Assembly (NCBI GenBank): GCA_963402885.1
Contig: OY727093.1
Span: 20,955,409 to 21,019,408 of the forward strand
Direction of reading: 5' to 3'
From: Antedon bifida
Taxonomy: Eukaryota > Echinodermata > Crinoidea > Comatulida > Antedonidae
DNA: 64,000 nt
How positions within the stretch are numbered: position 1 is the stretch's first letter; each line of letters starts with the position of its first letter. The notes under the pieces are model-generated. The model was given only the letters and a program-made list of their open reading frames with translations. It was not told where the DNA came from and did no database searches. Position numbers and translations under genes: made by a program. Below, piece by piece: positions 19,970 through 33,214 of this stretch.

Positions 19970-22835
19970 CACTTTGATGTTTTGTGTGAAAAAGTTTTGT
20001 CGAAATGCTCAAAATGGTCTAAAACGTTTTCAAATACCATATTAAGCTATTTTGTGCACTTTGATGTTTTTGTTTGAAAAGTTTTATCGAAATGCTTAAA
20101 ATGGTCTAAAACGGTTTCTAATGTGATTTTAGGCAATTTGATGTTTCTATGTTAACAAGTTTTTTCGAAAATCACAAAATGGTCTAAAACGTCTCAAAAT
20201 GCGATTTGAAGCTATTCTAACCACTTTGGTGATTTTATGTTAACAAGTTTTTTCGAAATGCACAAAATGTCTAAAACGTCTCCAAATGCGATTTGAAGCT
20301 ATTCTGTACACTTTGATGTTTCTATGTTAACAAGTTTTTTCGAAAATCACAAAATGGTCTAAAACGTCTCAAAATGCGATTTGAAGCTATTCTAACCACT
20401 TTGGTGATTTTATGTTAACAAGTTTTTTCGAAATGCACAAAATGTCTAAAACGTCTCCAAATGCGATTTGAAGCTATTTTAACCACTTTGGTGATTTTAT
20501 GTTAACAAGTTTTTTCGAAATGCACAAAATGTCTAAAATGCGATTTGAAGCTATTTTAACCACTTTGGTGATTTTATGTTAACAAGTTTTTTCGAAATGC
20601 ACAAAATGTCTAAAACGTTTCCAAATGCGATTTGAAGCTATTCTGTACACTTTGATGTTTTGTGTGAAAAAGTTTTGTCGAAATGCTCAAAATGTCTAAA
20701 ACGTTTTCAAATACCATATTAAGCTATTTTGTGCACTTTGATGTTTTTGTGTGAAAAGTTTTATCGAAATGCTCAAAATGGTCTAAAACTGTTTCTTTTG
20801 TGATTTTAAGCACTTTGGTGTTTTTGTGTAACCAAGTTTCGTCGAAATGCACAAAATGGTCTAAAACGTCTCCAAATGCGATTTGAAGCTATTCTGTACA
20901 CTTTGATGTTTTGTTTGAAAAAGTTTTGTCGAAATGCTCAAAATGGTCTAAAACGTTTTCAAATACCATATTAAGCTATTTTGTGCACTTTGATGTTTTT
21001 GTTTGAAAAGTTTTATCGAAATGCTTAAAATGGTCTAAAACGGTTTCTAATGTGATTTTAGGCAATTTGATGTTTCTATGTTAACAAGTTTTTTCGAAAA
21101 TCACAAAATGGTCTAAAACGTCTCAAAATGCGATTTGAAGCTATTCTAACCACTTTGGTGATTTTATGTTAACAAGTTTTTTCGAAATGCACAAAATGTC
21201 TAAAACGTCTCCAAATGCGATTTGAAGCTATTCTGTACACTTTGATGTTTTGTGTGAAAAAGTTTTGTCGAAATGCTCAAAATGGTCTAAAACGTTTTCA
21301 AATACCATATTAAGCTATTTTGTGCACTTTGATGTTTTTGTGTGAAGAGTTTTATCGGAATGCTTAAAATGGTCTAAAACGGTTTCTAATGTGATTTTAA
21401 GCACTTTGATGTTTTTATGTAACCAAGTTTTTTCGAAAATCACAAAATGGTCTAAAACGTCTCAAAATGCGATTTGAAGCTATTCTAACCACTTTGGTGA
21501 TTTTATGTTAACAAGTTTTGTCGAAATGCTCAAAATGGTCTAAAACGTTTTCAAATACCATATTAAGCTATTTTGTGCACTTTGATGTTTTTGTGTGAAA
21601 AGTTTTATCAAAATGCTTAAAATGGTCAAAAACGGTTTCTAATGTGATTTTAAGCACTTTGATGTTTCTATGTTAACAAGTTTTTTCGAAAATCACAAAA
21701 TGGTCTAAAACGTCTCAAAATGCGATTTGAAGCTATTCTAACCACTTTGGTGATTTTATGTTAACAAGTTTTTTCGAAATGCACAAAAGGTCTAAAACGT
21801 CTCCAAATGCGATTTGAAGCTATTTTAACCACTTTGGTGATTTTATGTTAACAAGTTTTTTCGAAATGCACAAAATGTCTAAAATGCGATTTGAAGCTAT
21901 TTTAACCACTTTGGTGATTTTATGTTAACAAGTTTTTTCGAAATGCACAAAATGTCTAAAACGTCTCCAAATGCGATTTGAAGCTATTCTGTACACTTTG
22001 ATGTTTTGTGTGAAAAAGTTTTGTCGAAATGCTCAAAATGTCTAAAACGTTTTCAAATACCATATTAAGCTATTTTGTGCACTTTGATGTTTTTGTGTGA
22101 AAAGTTTTATCGAAATGCTCAAAATGGTCTAAAACTGTTTCTTTTGTGATTTTAAGCACTTTGATGTTTTTGTGTAACCAAGTTTCGTCGAAATGCACAA
22201 AATGGTCTAAAACGTCTCCAAATGCGATTTGAAGCTATTCTGTACACTTTGATGTTTTGTGTGAAAAAGTTTTGTCGAAATGCTCAAAATGATCTAAAAC
22301 GTTTTCAAATACCATATTAAGCTATTTTGTGCACTTTGATGTTTTTGTTTGAAAAGTTTCATCGAAATGCTTAAAATGGTCTAAAACGGTTTCGAATGTG
22401 ATTTTAAGCAATTTAATGTTTCTATGTTAACAAGTTTTTTCGAAAATCACAAAATGGTCTAAAACGTCTCAAAATGCGATTTGAAGCTATTCTAACCACT
22501 TTGGTGATTTTATGTTAACAAGTTTTTTCGAAATGCACAAAATGTCTAAAACGTCTCCAAATGCGATTTGAAGCTATTCTGTACACTTTGATGTTTTGTG
22601 TGAAAAAGTTTTGTCGAAATGCTCAAAATGGTCTAAAACGTTTTCAAATACCATATTAAGCTATTTTGTGCACTTTGATGTTTTTGTTTGAAAAGTTTTA
22701 TCGAAATGCTTAAAATGGTCTAAAACGGTTTCTAATGTGATTTTAAGCACTTTGATGTTTCTATGTTAACAAGTTTTTTCGAAAATCACAAAATGGTCTA
22801 AAACGTCTCAAAATGCGATTTGAAGCTATTCTAAC
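19970..22835 (+). repeat. 2866-bp tandem duplication, copy 1
   Basis: Every marker checked recurs at exactly +2866: the A/C hybrid 20321/23187, 'ctaaaatgcg' 20533/23399 and 21879/24745, the D/A hybrid 21511/24377, and 'atttaatgtt' 22411/25277. Private single-base variants such as 'gttttgtttgaaaaag' and 'cactttggtgtttttg' are also shared, so the two copies are nearly identical and the event is recent. Confidence 0.9.
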
Positions 22836-25701
22836 CACTTTGATGTTTTGTGTGAAAAAGTTTTGTCGAAATGCTCAAAATGGTCTAAAACGTTTTCAAA
22901 TACCATATTAAGCTATTTTGTGCACTTTGATGTTTTTGTTTGAAAAGTTTTATCGAAATGCTTAAAATGGTCTAAAACGGTTTCTAATGTGATTTTAGGC
23001 AATTTGATGTTTCTATGTTAACAAGTTTTTTCGAAAATCACAAAATGGTCTAAAACGTCTCAAAATGCGATTTGAAGCTATTCTAACCACTTTGGTGATT
23101 TTATGTTAACAAGTTTTTTCGAAATGCACAAAATGTCTAAAACGTCTCCAAATGCGATTTGAAGCTATTCTGTACACTTTGATGTTTCTATGTTAACAAG
23201 TTTTTTCGAAAATCACAAAATGGTCTAAAACGTCTCAAAATGCGATTTGAAGCTATTCTAACCACTTTGGTGATTTTATGTTAACAAGTTTTTTCGAAAT
23301 GCACAAAATGTCTAAAACGTCTCCAAATGCGATTTGAAGCTATTTTAACCACTTTGGTGATTTTATGTTAACAAGTTTTTTCGAAATGCACAAAATGTCT
23401 AAAATGCGATTTGAAGCTATTTTAACCACTTTGGTGATTTTATGTTAACAAGTTTTTTCGAAATGCACAAAATGTCTAAAACGTTTCCAAATGCGATTTG
23501 AAGCTATTCTGTACACTTTGATGTTTTGTGTGAAAAAGTTTTGTCGAAATGCTCAAAATGTCTAAAACGTTTTCAAATACCATATTAAGCTATTTTGTGC
23601 ACTTTGATGTTTTTGTGTGAAAAGTTTTATCGAAATGCTCAAAATGGTCTAAAACTGTTTCTTTTGTGATTTTAAGCACTTTGGTGTTTTTGTGTAACCA
23701 AGTTTCGTCGAAATGCACAAAATGGTCTAAAACGTCTCCAAATGCGATTTGAAGCTATTCTGTACACTTTGATGTTTTGTTTGAAAAAGTTTTGTCGAAA
23801 TGCTCAAAATGGTCTAAAACGTTTTCAAATACCATATTAAGCTATTTTGTGCACTTTGATGTTTTTGTTTGAAAAGTTTTATCGAAATGCTTAAAATGGT
23901 CTAAAACGGTTTCTAATGTGATTTTAGGCAATTTGATGTTTCTATGTTAACAAGTTTTTTCGAAAATCACAAAATGGTCTAAAACGTCTCAAAATGCGAT
24001 TTGAAGCTATTCTAACCACTTTGGTGATTTTATGTTAACAAGTTTTTTCGAAATGCACAAAATGTCTAAAACGTCTCCAAATGCGATTTGAAGCTATTCT
24101 GTACACTTTGATGTTTTGTGTGAAAAAGTTTTGTCGAAATGCTCAAAATGGTCTAAAACGTTTTCAAATACCATATTAAGCTATTTTGTGCACTTTGATG
24201 TTTTTGTGTGAAGAGTTTTATCGGAATGCTTAAAATGGTCTAAAACGGTTTCTAATGTGATTTTAAGCACTTTGATGTTTTTATGTAACCAAGTTTTTTC
24301 GAAAATCACAAAATGGTCTAAAACGTCTCAAAATGCGATTTGAAGCTATTCTAACCACTTTGGTGATTTTATGTTAACAAGTTTTGTCGAAATGCTCAAA
24401 ATGGTCTAAAACGTTTTCAAATACCATATTAAGCTATTTTGTGCACTTTGATGTTTTTGTGTGAAAAGTTTTATCAAAATGCTTAAAATGGTCAAAAACG
24501 GTTTCTAATGTGATTTTAAGCACTTTGATGTTTCTATGTTAACAAGTTTTTTCGAAAATCACAAAATGGTCTAAAACGTCTCAAAATGCGATTTGAAGCT
24601 ATTCTAACCACTTTGGTGATTTTATGTTAACAAGTTTTTTCGAAATGCACAAAAGGTCTAAAACGTCTCCAAATGCGATTTGAAGCTATTTTAACCACTT
24701 TGGTGATTTTATGTTAACAAGTTTTTTCGAAATGCACAAAATGTCTAAAATGCGATTTGAAGCTATTTTAACCACTTTGGTGATTTTATGTTAACAAGTT
24801 TTTTCGAAATGCACAAAATGTCTAAAACGTCTCCAAATGCGATTTGAAGCTATTCTGTACACTTTGATGTTTTGTGTGAAAAAGTTTTGTCGAAATGCTC
24901 AAAATGTCTAAAACGTTTTCAAATACCATATTAAGCTATTTTGTGCACTTTGATGTTTTTGTGTGAAAAGTTTTATCGAAATGCTCAAAATGGTCTAAAA
25001 CTGTTTCTTTTGTGATTTTAAGCACTTTGATGTTTTTGTGTAACCAAGTTTCGTCGAAATGCACAAAATGGTCTAAAACGTCTCCAAATGCGATTTGAAG
25101 CTATTCTGTACACTTTGATGTTTTGTGTGAAAAAGTTTTGTCGAAATGCTCAAAATGATCTAAAACGTTTTCAAATACCATATTAAGCTATTTTGTGCAC
25201 TTTGATGTTTTTGTTTGAAAAGTTTCATCGAAATGCTTAAAATGGTCTAAAACGGTTTCGAATGTGATTTTAAGCAATTTAATGTTTCTATGTTAACAAG
25301 TTTTTTCGAAAATCACAAAATGGTCTAAAACGTCTCAAAATGCGATTTGAAGCTATTCTAACCACTTTGGTGATTTTATGTTAACAAGTTTTTTCGAAAT
25401 GCACAAAATGTCTAAAACGTCTCCAAATGCGATTTGAAGCTATTCTGTACACTTTGATGTTTTGTGTGAAAAAGTTTTGTCGAAATGCTCAAAATGGTCT
25501 AAAACGTTTTCAAATACCATATTAAGCTATTTTGTGCACTTTGATGTTTTTGTTTGAAAAGTTTTATCGAAATGCTTAAAATGGTCTAAAACGGTTTCTA
25601 ATGTGATTTTAAGCACTTTGATGTTTCTATGTTAACAAGTTTTTTCGAAAATCACAAAATGGTCTAAAACGTCTCAAAATGCGATTTGAAGCTATTCTAA
25701 C
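22836..25701 (+). repeat. 2866-bp tandem duplication, copy 2
   Basis: Starts at the novel junction 'taaccactttgatg' (D head joined to A body), where the corresponding A of copy 1 reads 'gtacactttgatg'. The recombination point lies within the shared 'cactttgatg' core. Beyond 25701 the sequence returns to an ordinary D ('cactttggtg'). Confidence 0.9.
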
Positions 25702-28064
25702 CACTTTGGTGATTTTATGTTAACATGTTTTTTCGAAATGCACAAAATGTCTAAAACGTCTCCAAATGCGATTTGAAGCTATTCTGTACACTTTGATGTT
25801 TTGTGTGAAAAAGTTTTGTCGAAATGCTCAAAATGGTCTAAAACGTTTTCAAATACCATATTAAGCTATTTTGTGCACTTTGATGTTTTTGTGTGAAAAG
25901 TTTTATCGGAATGCTTAAAATGGTCTAAAACGGTTTCTAATGTGATTTTAAGCACTTTGATGTTTTTATGTAACCAAGTTTCGTCGAAATGCACAAAATG
26001 GTCTAAAACGTCTTCAAATACCATATTAAGCTATTTTGTGCACTTTGACGTTTTTGTGTGAAAAGTTATATCGAAATGCTCAAAATGGTCTAAAACGTTT
26101 TCAAATACCATATTAAGCTATTTTGTGCACTTTGATGTTTTTGTTTGAAAAGTTTGATCGAAATGCTTAAAATGGTCTAAAACGGTTTCTAATGTGATTT
26201 TAAGCAATTTGATGTTTCTATGTTAACAAGTTTTTTCGAAAATCACAAAATGATCTAAAACGTCTCAAAATGCGAATTGAAGCTATTCTAACCACTTTTG
26301 TGATTTTATGTTAACAAGTTTTTTCGAAATGCACAAAATGTCTAAAAGGTCTCCAAATGCGATTTGAAGCTATTCTGTACACTTTGATGTTTTGTGTGAA
26401 AAAGTTTTGTCGAAATGCTCAAAATGGTCTAAAACGTTTTCAAATACCATATTAAGCTATTTTGTGCACTTTGATGTTTTTGTTTGAAAAGTTTTATCGA
26501 AATGCTTAAAATGGTCTAAAACGGTTTCTAATGTGATTTTAAGCACTTTGATGTTTCTATGTTAACAAGTTTTTTCGAAAATCACAAAATGGTCTAAAAC
26601 GTCTCAAAATGCGATTTGAAGCTATTCTAACCACTTTGGTGATTTTATGTTAACATGTTTTTTCGAAATGCACAAAATGTCTAAAGCGTCTCCAAATGCG
26701 ATTTGAAGCTATTCTGTACACTTTGATGTTTTGTGTGAAAAAGTTTTGTCGAACTGCTCAAAATGGTCTAAAACGTTTTCAAATACCATATTAAGCTATT
26801 TTGTGCACTTTGATGTTTTTGTGTGAAAAGTTTTATCGGAATGCTTAAAATGGTCTAAAACGGTTTCTAATGTGATTTTAAGCACTTTGATGTTTTTATG
26901 TAACCAAGTTTTTTCGAAAATCACAAAATGGTCTAAAACGTCTCAAAATGCGATTTGAAGCTATTCTAACCACTTTGATGTTTTGTGTGAAAAAGTTTTG
27001 TCGAACTGCTCAAAATGGTCTAAAACGTTTTCAAATACCATATTAAGCTATTTTGTGCACTTTGATGTTTTTGTGTGAAAAGTTTTATCGGAATGCTTAA
27101 AATGGTCTAAAACGGTTTCTAATGTGATTTTAAGCACTTTGATGTTTTTATGTTAACAAGTTTTTTCGAAATGCACAAAATGTCTAAAACGTCTCCAAAT
27201 GCGATTTGAAGCTATTCTGTACACTTTGATGTTTTGTGTGAAAAAGTTTTGTCGAAATGCTCAAAATGGTCTAAAACGTTTTCAAATACCATATTAAGCT
27301 ATTTTGTGCACTGTGATGTTTTTGTTTGAAAAGTTTTATCGAAATGCTTAAAATGGTCTAAAACGGTTTCTAATGTGATTTTAAGCACTTTGATGTTTCT
27401 ATGTTAACAAGTTTTTTCGAAAATCACAAAATGGTCTAAAACGTCTCAAAATGGGATTTGAAGCTATTCTAACCACTTTGGTGATTTTATGTTAACATGT
27501 TTTTTCGAAATGCACAAAATGTCTAAAACGTCTCCAAATGCGATTTGAAGCTATTCTGTACACTTTGATGTTTTGTGTGAAAAAGTTTTGTCGAAATGCT
27601 CAAAATGGTCTAAAACGTTTTCAAATACCATATTAAGCTATTTTGTGCACTTTGATGTTTTTGTGTGAAAAGTTTTATCGGAATGCTTAAAATGGTCTAA
27701 AACGGTTTCTAATGTAATTTTAAGCACTTTGATGTTTTTATGTAACCAAGTTTCGTCGAAATGCACAAAATGGTCTAAAACGTCTTCAAATACCATATTA
27801 AGCTATTTTGTGCACTTTGATGTTTTTGTGTGAAAAGTTATATCGAAATGCTCAAAATGGTCTAAAACGGTTTATTTTGTGATTTTAAGCACTTTGATGT
27901 TTTTGTGTAACCAAGTTTCGTCGAAATGCACAAAATGGTCTAAAACGTCTCCAAATGCGATTTGAAGCTATTCTGTACACTTTGATGTTTTGTGTGAAAA
28001 AGTTTTGTCGAAATGCTCAAAATGGTCTAAAACGTTTTCAAATACCATATTAAGCTATTTTGTG
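25374..28064 (+). repeat. Super-repeat segment S1, copy 2
   Basis: Partner of 4190-6880 (offset 21184). Downstream the offset jumps to 22443 (6891/29334, 7239/29682), exactly 1259 bp more, because a 1259-bp tandem duplication is present in this copy only. It then jumps by 253 bp to 22696 (7441/30137, 8041/30737, 8331/31027, 8841/31537). Confidence 0.8.
26756..28014 (+). repeat. 1259-bp tandem duplication, copy 1 (approximate ends)
   Basis: The D/A hybrid core 'cactttgatg' at 26971 repeats at 28230, a spacing of 1259 bp, with matching flanks. The left limit is set by a difference at about 26752 ('gaactgctc' against 'gaaatgctc'), the right limit only to within about one monomer. The paired region around 5787 in super-repeat copy 1 has no such duplication. 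Confidence 0.75.
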
Positions 28065-29273
28065 CACTTTGATGTTTTTGTGTGAAAAGTTTTATCGGAA
28101 TGCTTAAAATGGTCTAAAACGGTTTCTAATGTGATTTTAAGCACTTTGATGTTTTTATGTAACCAAGTTTTTTCGAAAATCACAAAATGGTCTAAAACGT
28201 CTCAAAATGCGATTTGAAGCTATTCTAACCACTTTGATGTTTTGTGTGAAAAAGTTTTGTCGAACTGCTCAAAATGGTCTAAAACGTTTTCAAATACCAT
28301 ATTAAGCTATTTTGTGCACTTTGATGTTTTTGTGTGAAAAGTTTTATCGGAATGCTTAAAATGGTCTAAAACGGTTTCTAATGTGATTTTAAGCACTTTG
28401 ATGTTTTTATGTTAACAAGTTTTTTCGAAATGCACAAAATGTCTAAAACGTCTCCAAATGCGATTTGAAGCTATTCTGTACACTTTGATGTTTTGTGTGA
28501 AAAAGTTTTGTCGAAATGCTCAAAATGGTCTAAAACGTTTTCAAATACCATATTAAGCTATTTTGTGCACTGTGATGTTTTTGTTTGAAAAGTTTTATCG
28601 AAATGCTTAAAATGGTCTAAAACGGTTTCTAATGTGATTTTAAGCACTTTGATGTTTCTATGTTAACAAGTTTTTTCGAAAATCACAAAATGGTCTAAAA
28701 CGTCTCAAAATGGGATTTGAAGCTATTCTAACCACTTTGGTGATTTTATGTTAACATGTTTTTTCGAAATGCACAAAATGTCTAAAACGTCTCCAAATGC
28801 GATTTGAAGCTATTCTGTACACTTTGATGTTTTGTGTGAAAAAGTTTTGTCGAAATGCTCAAAATGGTCTAAAACGTTTTCAAATACCATATTAAGCTAT
28901 TTTGTGCACTTTGATGTTTTTGTGTGAAAAGTTTTATCGGAATGCTTAAAATGGTCTAAAACGGTTTCTAATGTGATTTTAAGCACTTTGATGTTTTTAT
29001 GTAACCAAGTTTCGTCGAAATGCACAAAATGGTCTAAAACGTCTTCAAATACCATATTAAGCTATTTTGTGCACTTTGATGTTTTTGTGTGAAAAGTTAT
29101 ATCGAAATGCTCAAAATGGTCTAAAACGGTTTATTTTGTGATTTTAAGCACTTTGATGTTTTTGTGTAACCAAGTTTCGTCGAAATGCACAAAATGGTCT
29201 AAAACGTCTCCAAATGCGATTTGAAGCTATTCTGTACACTTTGATGTTTTGTGTGAAAAAGTTTTGTCGAAAT
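28015..29273 (+). repeat. 1259-bp tandem duplication, copy 2 (approximate ends)
   Basis: Partner of the preceding segment. The match continues to about 29330 before the sequence rejoins the register of super-repeat copy 1 at an offset of 22443. Confidence 0.75.
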
Positions 29274-32200
29274 GCTCAAAATGGTCTAAAACGTTTTCAA
29301 ATACCATATTAAGCTATTTTGTGCACTTTGATGTTTTTGTTTGAAAAGTTTTATCGAAATGCTTAAAATGGTCTAAAACGGTTTCTAATGTGATTTTAAG
29401 CAATTTGATGTTTCTATGTTAACAAGTTTTTTCGAAAATCACAAAATGGTCTAAAACGTCTCAAAATGCGATTTGAAGCTATTCTAACCACTTTGGTGAT
29501 TTTATGTTAACAAGTTTTTTCGAAATGCACAAAATGTTTAAAACGTCTCCAAATGCGATTTGAAGCTATTCTGTACACTTTGATGTTTTGTGTGAAAAAG
29601 TTTTGTCGAAATGCTCAAAATGGTCTAAAACGTTTTCAAATACCATATTAAGCTATTTTGTGCACTTTGATGTTTTTGTGTGAAGAGTTTTATCGGAATG
29701 CTTAAAATGGTCTAAAACGGTTTCTAATGTGATTTTAAGCACTTTGATGTTTTTATGTAACCAAATTTTTTCGAAAATCACAAAATGGTCTAAAACGTCT
29801 CAAAATGCGATTTGAAGCTATTCTAACCACTTTGGTGATTTTATGTTAACAAGTTTTGTCGAAATGCTCAAAATGGTCTAAAACGTTTTCAAATACCATA
29901 TTAAGCTATTTTGTGCACTTTGATGTTTTTGTGTGAAAAGTTTTATCAAAATGCTTAAAATGGTCAAAAACGGTTTCTAATGTGATTTTAAGCACTTTGA
30001 TGTTTCTATGTTAACAATTTTTTTCGAAAATCACAAAATGGTCTAAAACGTCTCAAAATGCGATTTGAAGTTATTCTAACCACTTTGGTGATTTTATGTT
30101 AACAAGTTTTTTCGAAATGCACAAAATGTCTAAAACGTCTCCAAATGCGATTTGAAGCTATTTTAACCACTTTGGTGATTTTATGTTAACAAGTTTTTTC
30201 GAAATGCACAAAATGTCTAAAATGCGATTTGAAGCTATTTTAACCACTTTGGTGATTTTATGTTAACAAGTTTTTTCGAAATGCACAAAATGTCTAAAAC
30301 GTTTCCAAATGCGATTTGAAGCTATTCTGTACACTTTGATGTTTTGTGTGAAAAAGTTTTGTCGAAATGCTCAAAATGTCTAAAACGTTTTCAAATACCA
30401 TATTAAGCTATTTTGTGCACTTTGATGTTTTTGTGTGAAAAGTTTTATCGAAATGCTCAAAATGGTCTAAAACTGTTTCTTTTGTGATTTTAAGCACTTT
30501 GATGTTTTTGTGTAACCAAGTTTCGTCGAAATGCACAAAATGGTCTAAAACGTCTCCAAATGCGATTTGAAGCTATTCTGTACACTTTGATGTTTTGTGT
30601 GAAAAAGTTTTGTCGAAATGCTCAAAATGGTCTAAAACGTTTTCAAATACCATATTAAGCTATTTTGTGCACTTTGATGTTTTTGTTTGAAAAGTTTTAT
30701 CGAAATGCTTAAAATGGTCTAAAACGGTTTCTAATGTGATTTTAGGCAATTTGATGTTTCTATGTTAACAAGTTTTTTCGAAAATCACAAAATGGTCTAA
30801 AACGTCTCAAAATGCGATTTGAAGCTATTCTAACCACTTTGGTGATTTTATGTTAACAAGTTTTTTCGAAATGCACAAAATGTCTAAAACGTCTCCAAAT
30901 GCGATTTGAAGCTATTCTGTACACTTTGATGTTTTGTGTGAAAAAGTTTTGTAGAAATGCTCAAAATGGTCTAAAACGTTTTCAAATACCATATTAAGCT
31001 ATTTTGTGCACTTTGATGTTTTTGTGTGAAGAGTTTTATCGGAATGCTTAAAATGGTCTAAAACGGTTTCTAATGTGATTTTAAGCACTTTGATGTTTTT
31101 ATGTAACCAAGTTTTTTCGAAAATCACAAAATGGTCTAAAACGTCTCAAAATGCGATTTGAAGCTATTCTAACCACTTTGGTGATTTTATGTTAACAAGT
31201 TTTTTCGAAATGCACAAAATGTCTAAAACGTCTCCAAATGCGATTTGAAGCTATTCTGTACACTTTGATGTTTTGTGTGAAAAAGTTTTGTCGAAATGCT
31301 CAAAATGGTCTAAAACGTTTTCAAATACCATATTAAGCTATTTTGTGCACTTTGATGTTTTTGTTTGAAAAGTTTTATCGAAATGCTTAAAATGGTCTAA
31401 AACGGTTTCTGATGTGATTTTAAGCACTTTGATGTTTCTATGTTAACAAGTTTTTTCGAAAATCACAAAATGGTCTAAAACGTCTCAAAATGCGATTTGA
31501 AGCTATTCTAACCACTTTGGTGATTTTATGTTAACATGTTTTTTCGAAATGCACAAAATGTCTAAAACGTCTCCAAATGCGATTTGAAGCTATTCTGTAC
31601 ACTTTGATGTTTTGTGTGAAAAAGTTTTGTCGAAATGCTCAAAATGGTCTAAAACGTTTTCAAATACCATATTAAGCTATTTTGTGCACTTTGATGTTTT
31701 TGTGTGAAGAGTTTTATCGGAATGCTTAAAATGGTCTAAAACCGTTTCTAATGTGATTTTAAGCACTTTGATGTTTTTATGTAACCAAGTTTTTTCGAAA
31801 ATCACAAAATGGTCTAAAACGTCTCAAAATGCGATTTGAAGCTATTCTAACCACTTTGGTGATTTTTATGTTAACAAGTTTTGTCGAAATGCTCAAAATG
31901 GTCTAAAACGTTTTCAAATACCATATTAAGCTATTTTGTGCACTTTGATGTTTTTGTGTGAAAAGTTTTATCAAAATGCTTAAAATGGTCAAAAACGGTT
32001 TCTAATGTGATTTTAAGCACTTTGATGTTTCTATGTTAACAAGTTTTTTCGAAAATCACAAAATGGTCTAAAACGTCTCAAAATGCGATTTGAAGCTATT
32101 CTAACCACTTTGGTGATTTTATGTTAACAAGTTTTTTCGAAATGCACAAAATGTCTAAAACGTCTCCAAATGCGATTTGAAGCTATTTTAACCACTTTGG

Positions 32201-33214
32201 TGATTTTATGTTAACAAGTTTTTTCGAAATGCACAAAATGTCTAAAATGCGATTTGAAGCTATTTTAACCACTTTGGTGATTTTATGTTAACAAGTTTTT
32301 TCGAAATGCACAAAATGTCTAAAACGTTTCCAAATGCGATTTGAAGCTATTCTGTACACTTTGATGTTTTGTGTGAAAAAGTTTTGTCGAAATGCTCAAA
32401 ATGTCTAAAACGTTTTCAAATACCATATTAAGCTATTTTGTGCACTTTGATGTTTTTGTGTGAAAAGTTTTATCGAAATGCTCAAAATGGTCTAAAACTG
32501 TTTCTTTTGTGATTTTAAGCACTTTGATGTTTTTGTGTAACCAAGTTTCGTCGAAATGCACAAAATGGTCTAAAACGTCTCCAAATGCGATTTGAAGCTA
32601 TTCTGTACACTTTGATGTTTTGTGTGAAAAAGTTTTGTCGAAATGCTCAAAATGGTCTAAAACGTTTTCAAATACCATATTAAGCTATTTTGGGCACTTT
32701 GATGTTTTTGTTTGAAAAGTTTTATCGAAATGCTTAAAATGGTCTAAAACGGTTTCTAATGTGATTTTAGGCAATTTGATGTTTCTATGTTAACAAGTTT
32801 TTTCGAAAATCACAAAATGGTCTAAAACGTCTCAAAATGCGATTTGAAGCTATTCTAACCACTTTGGTGATTTTATGTTAACAAGTTTTTTCGAAATGCA
32901 CAAAATGTCTAAAACGTCTCCAAATGCGATTTGAAGCTATTCTGTACACTTTGATGTTTTGTGTGAAAAAGTTTTGTCGAAATGCTCAAAATGGTCTAAA
33001 ACGTTTTCAAATACCATATTAAGCTATTTTGTGCACTTTGATGTTTTTGTGTGAAGAGTTTTATCGGAATGCTTAAAATGGTCTAAAACGGTTTCGAATG
33101 TGATTTTAAGCAATTTAATGTTTCTATGTTAACAAGTTTTTTCGAAAATCACAAAATGGTCTAAAACGTCTCAAAATGCGATTTGAAGCTATTCTAACCA
33201 CTTTGGTGATTTTA

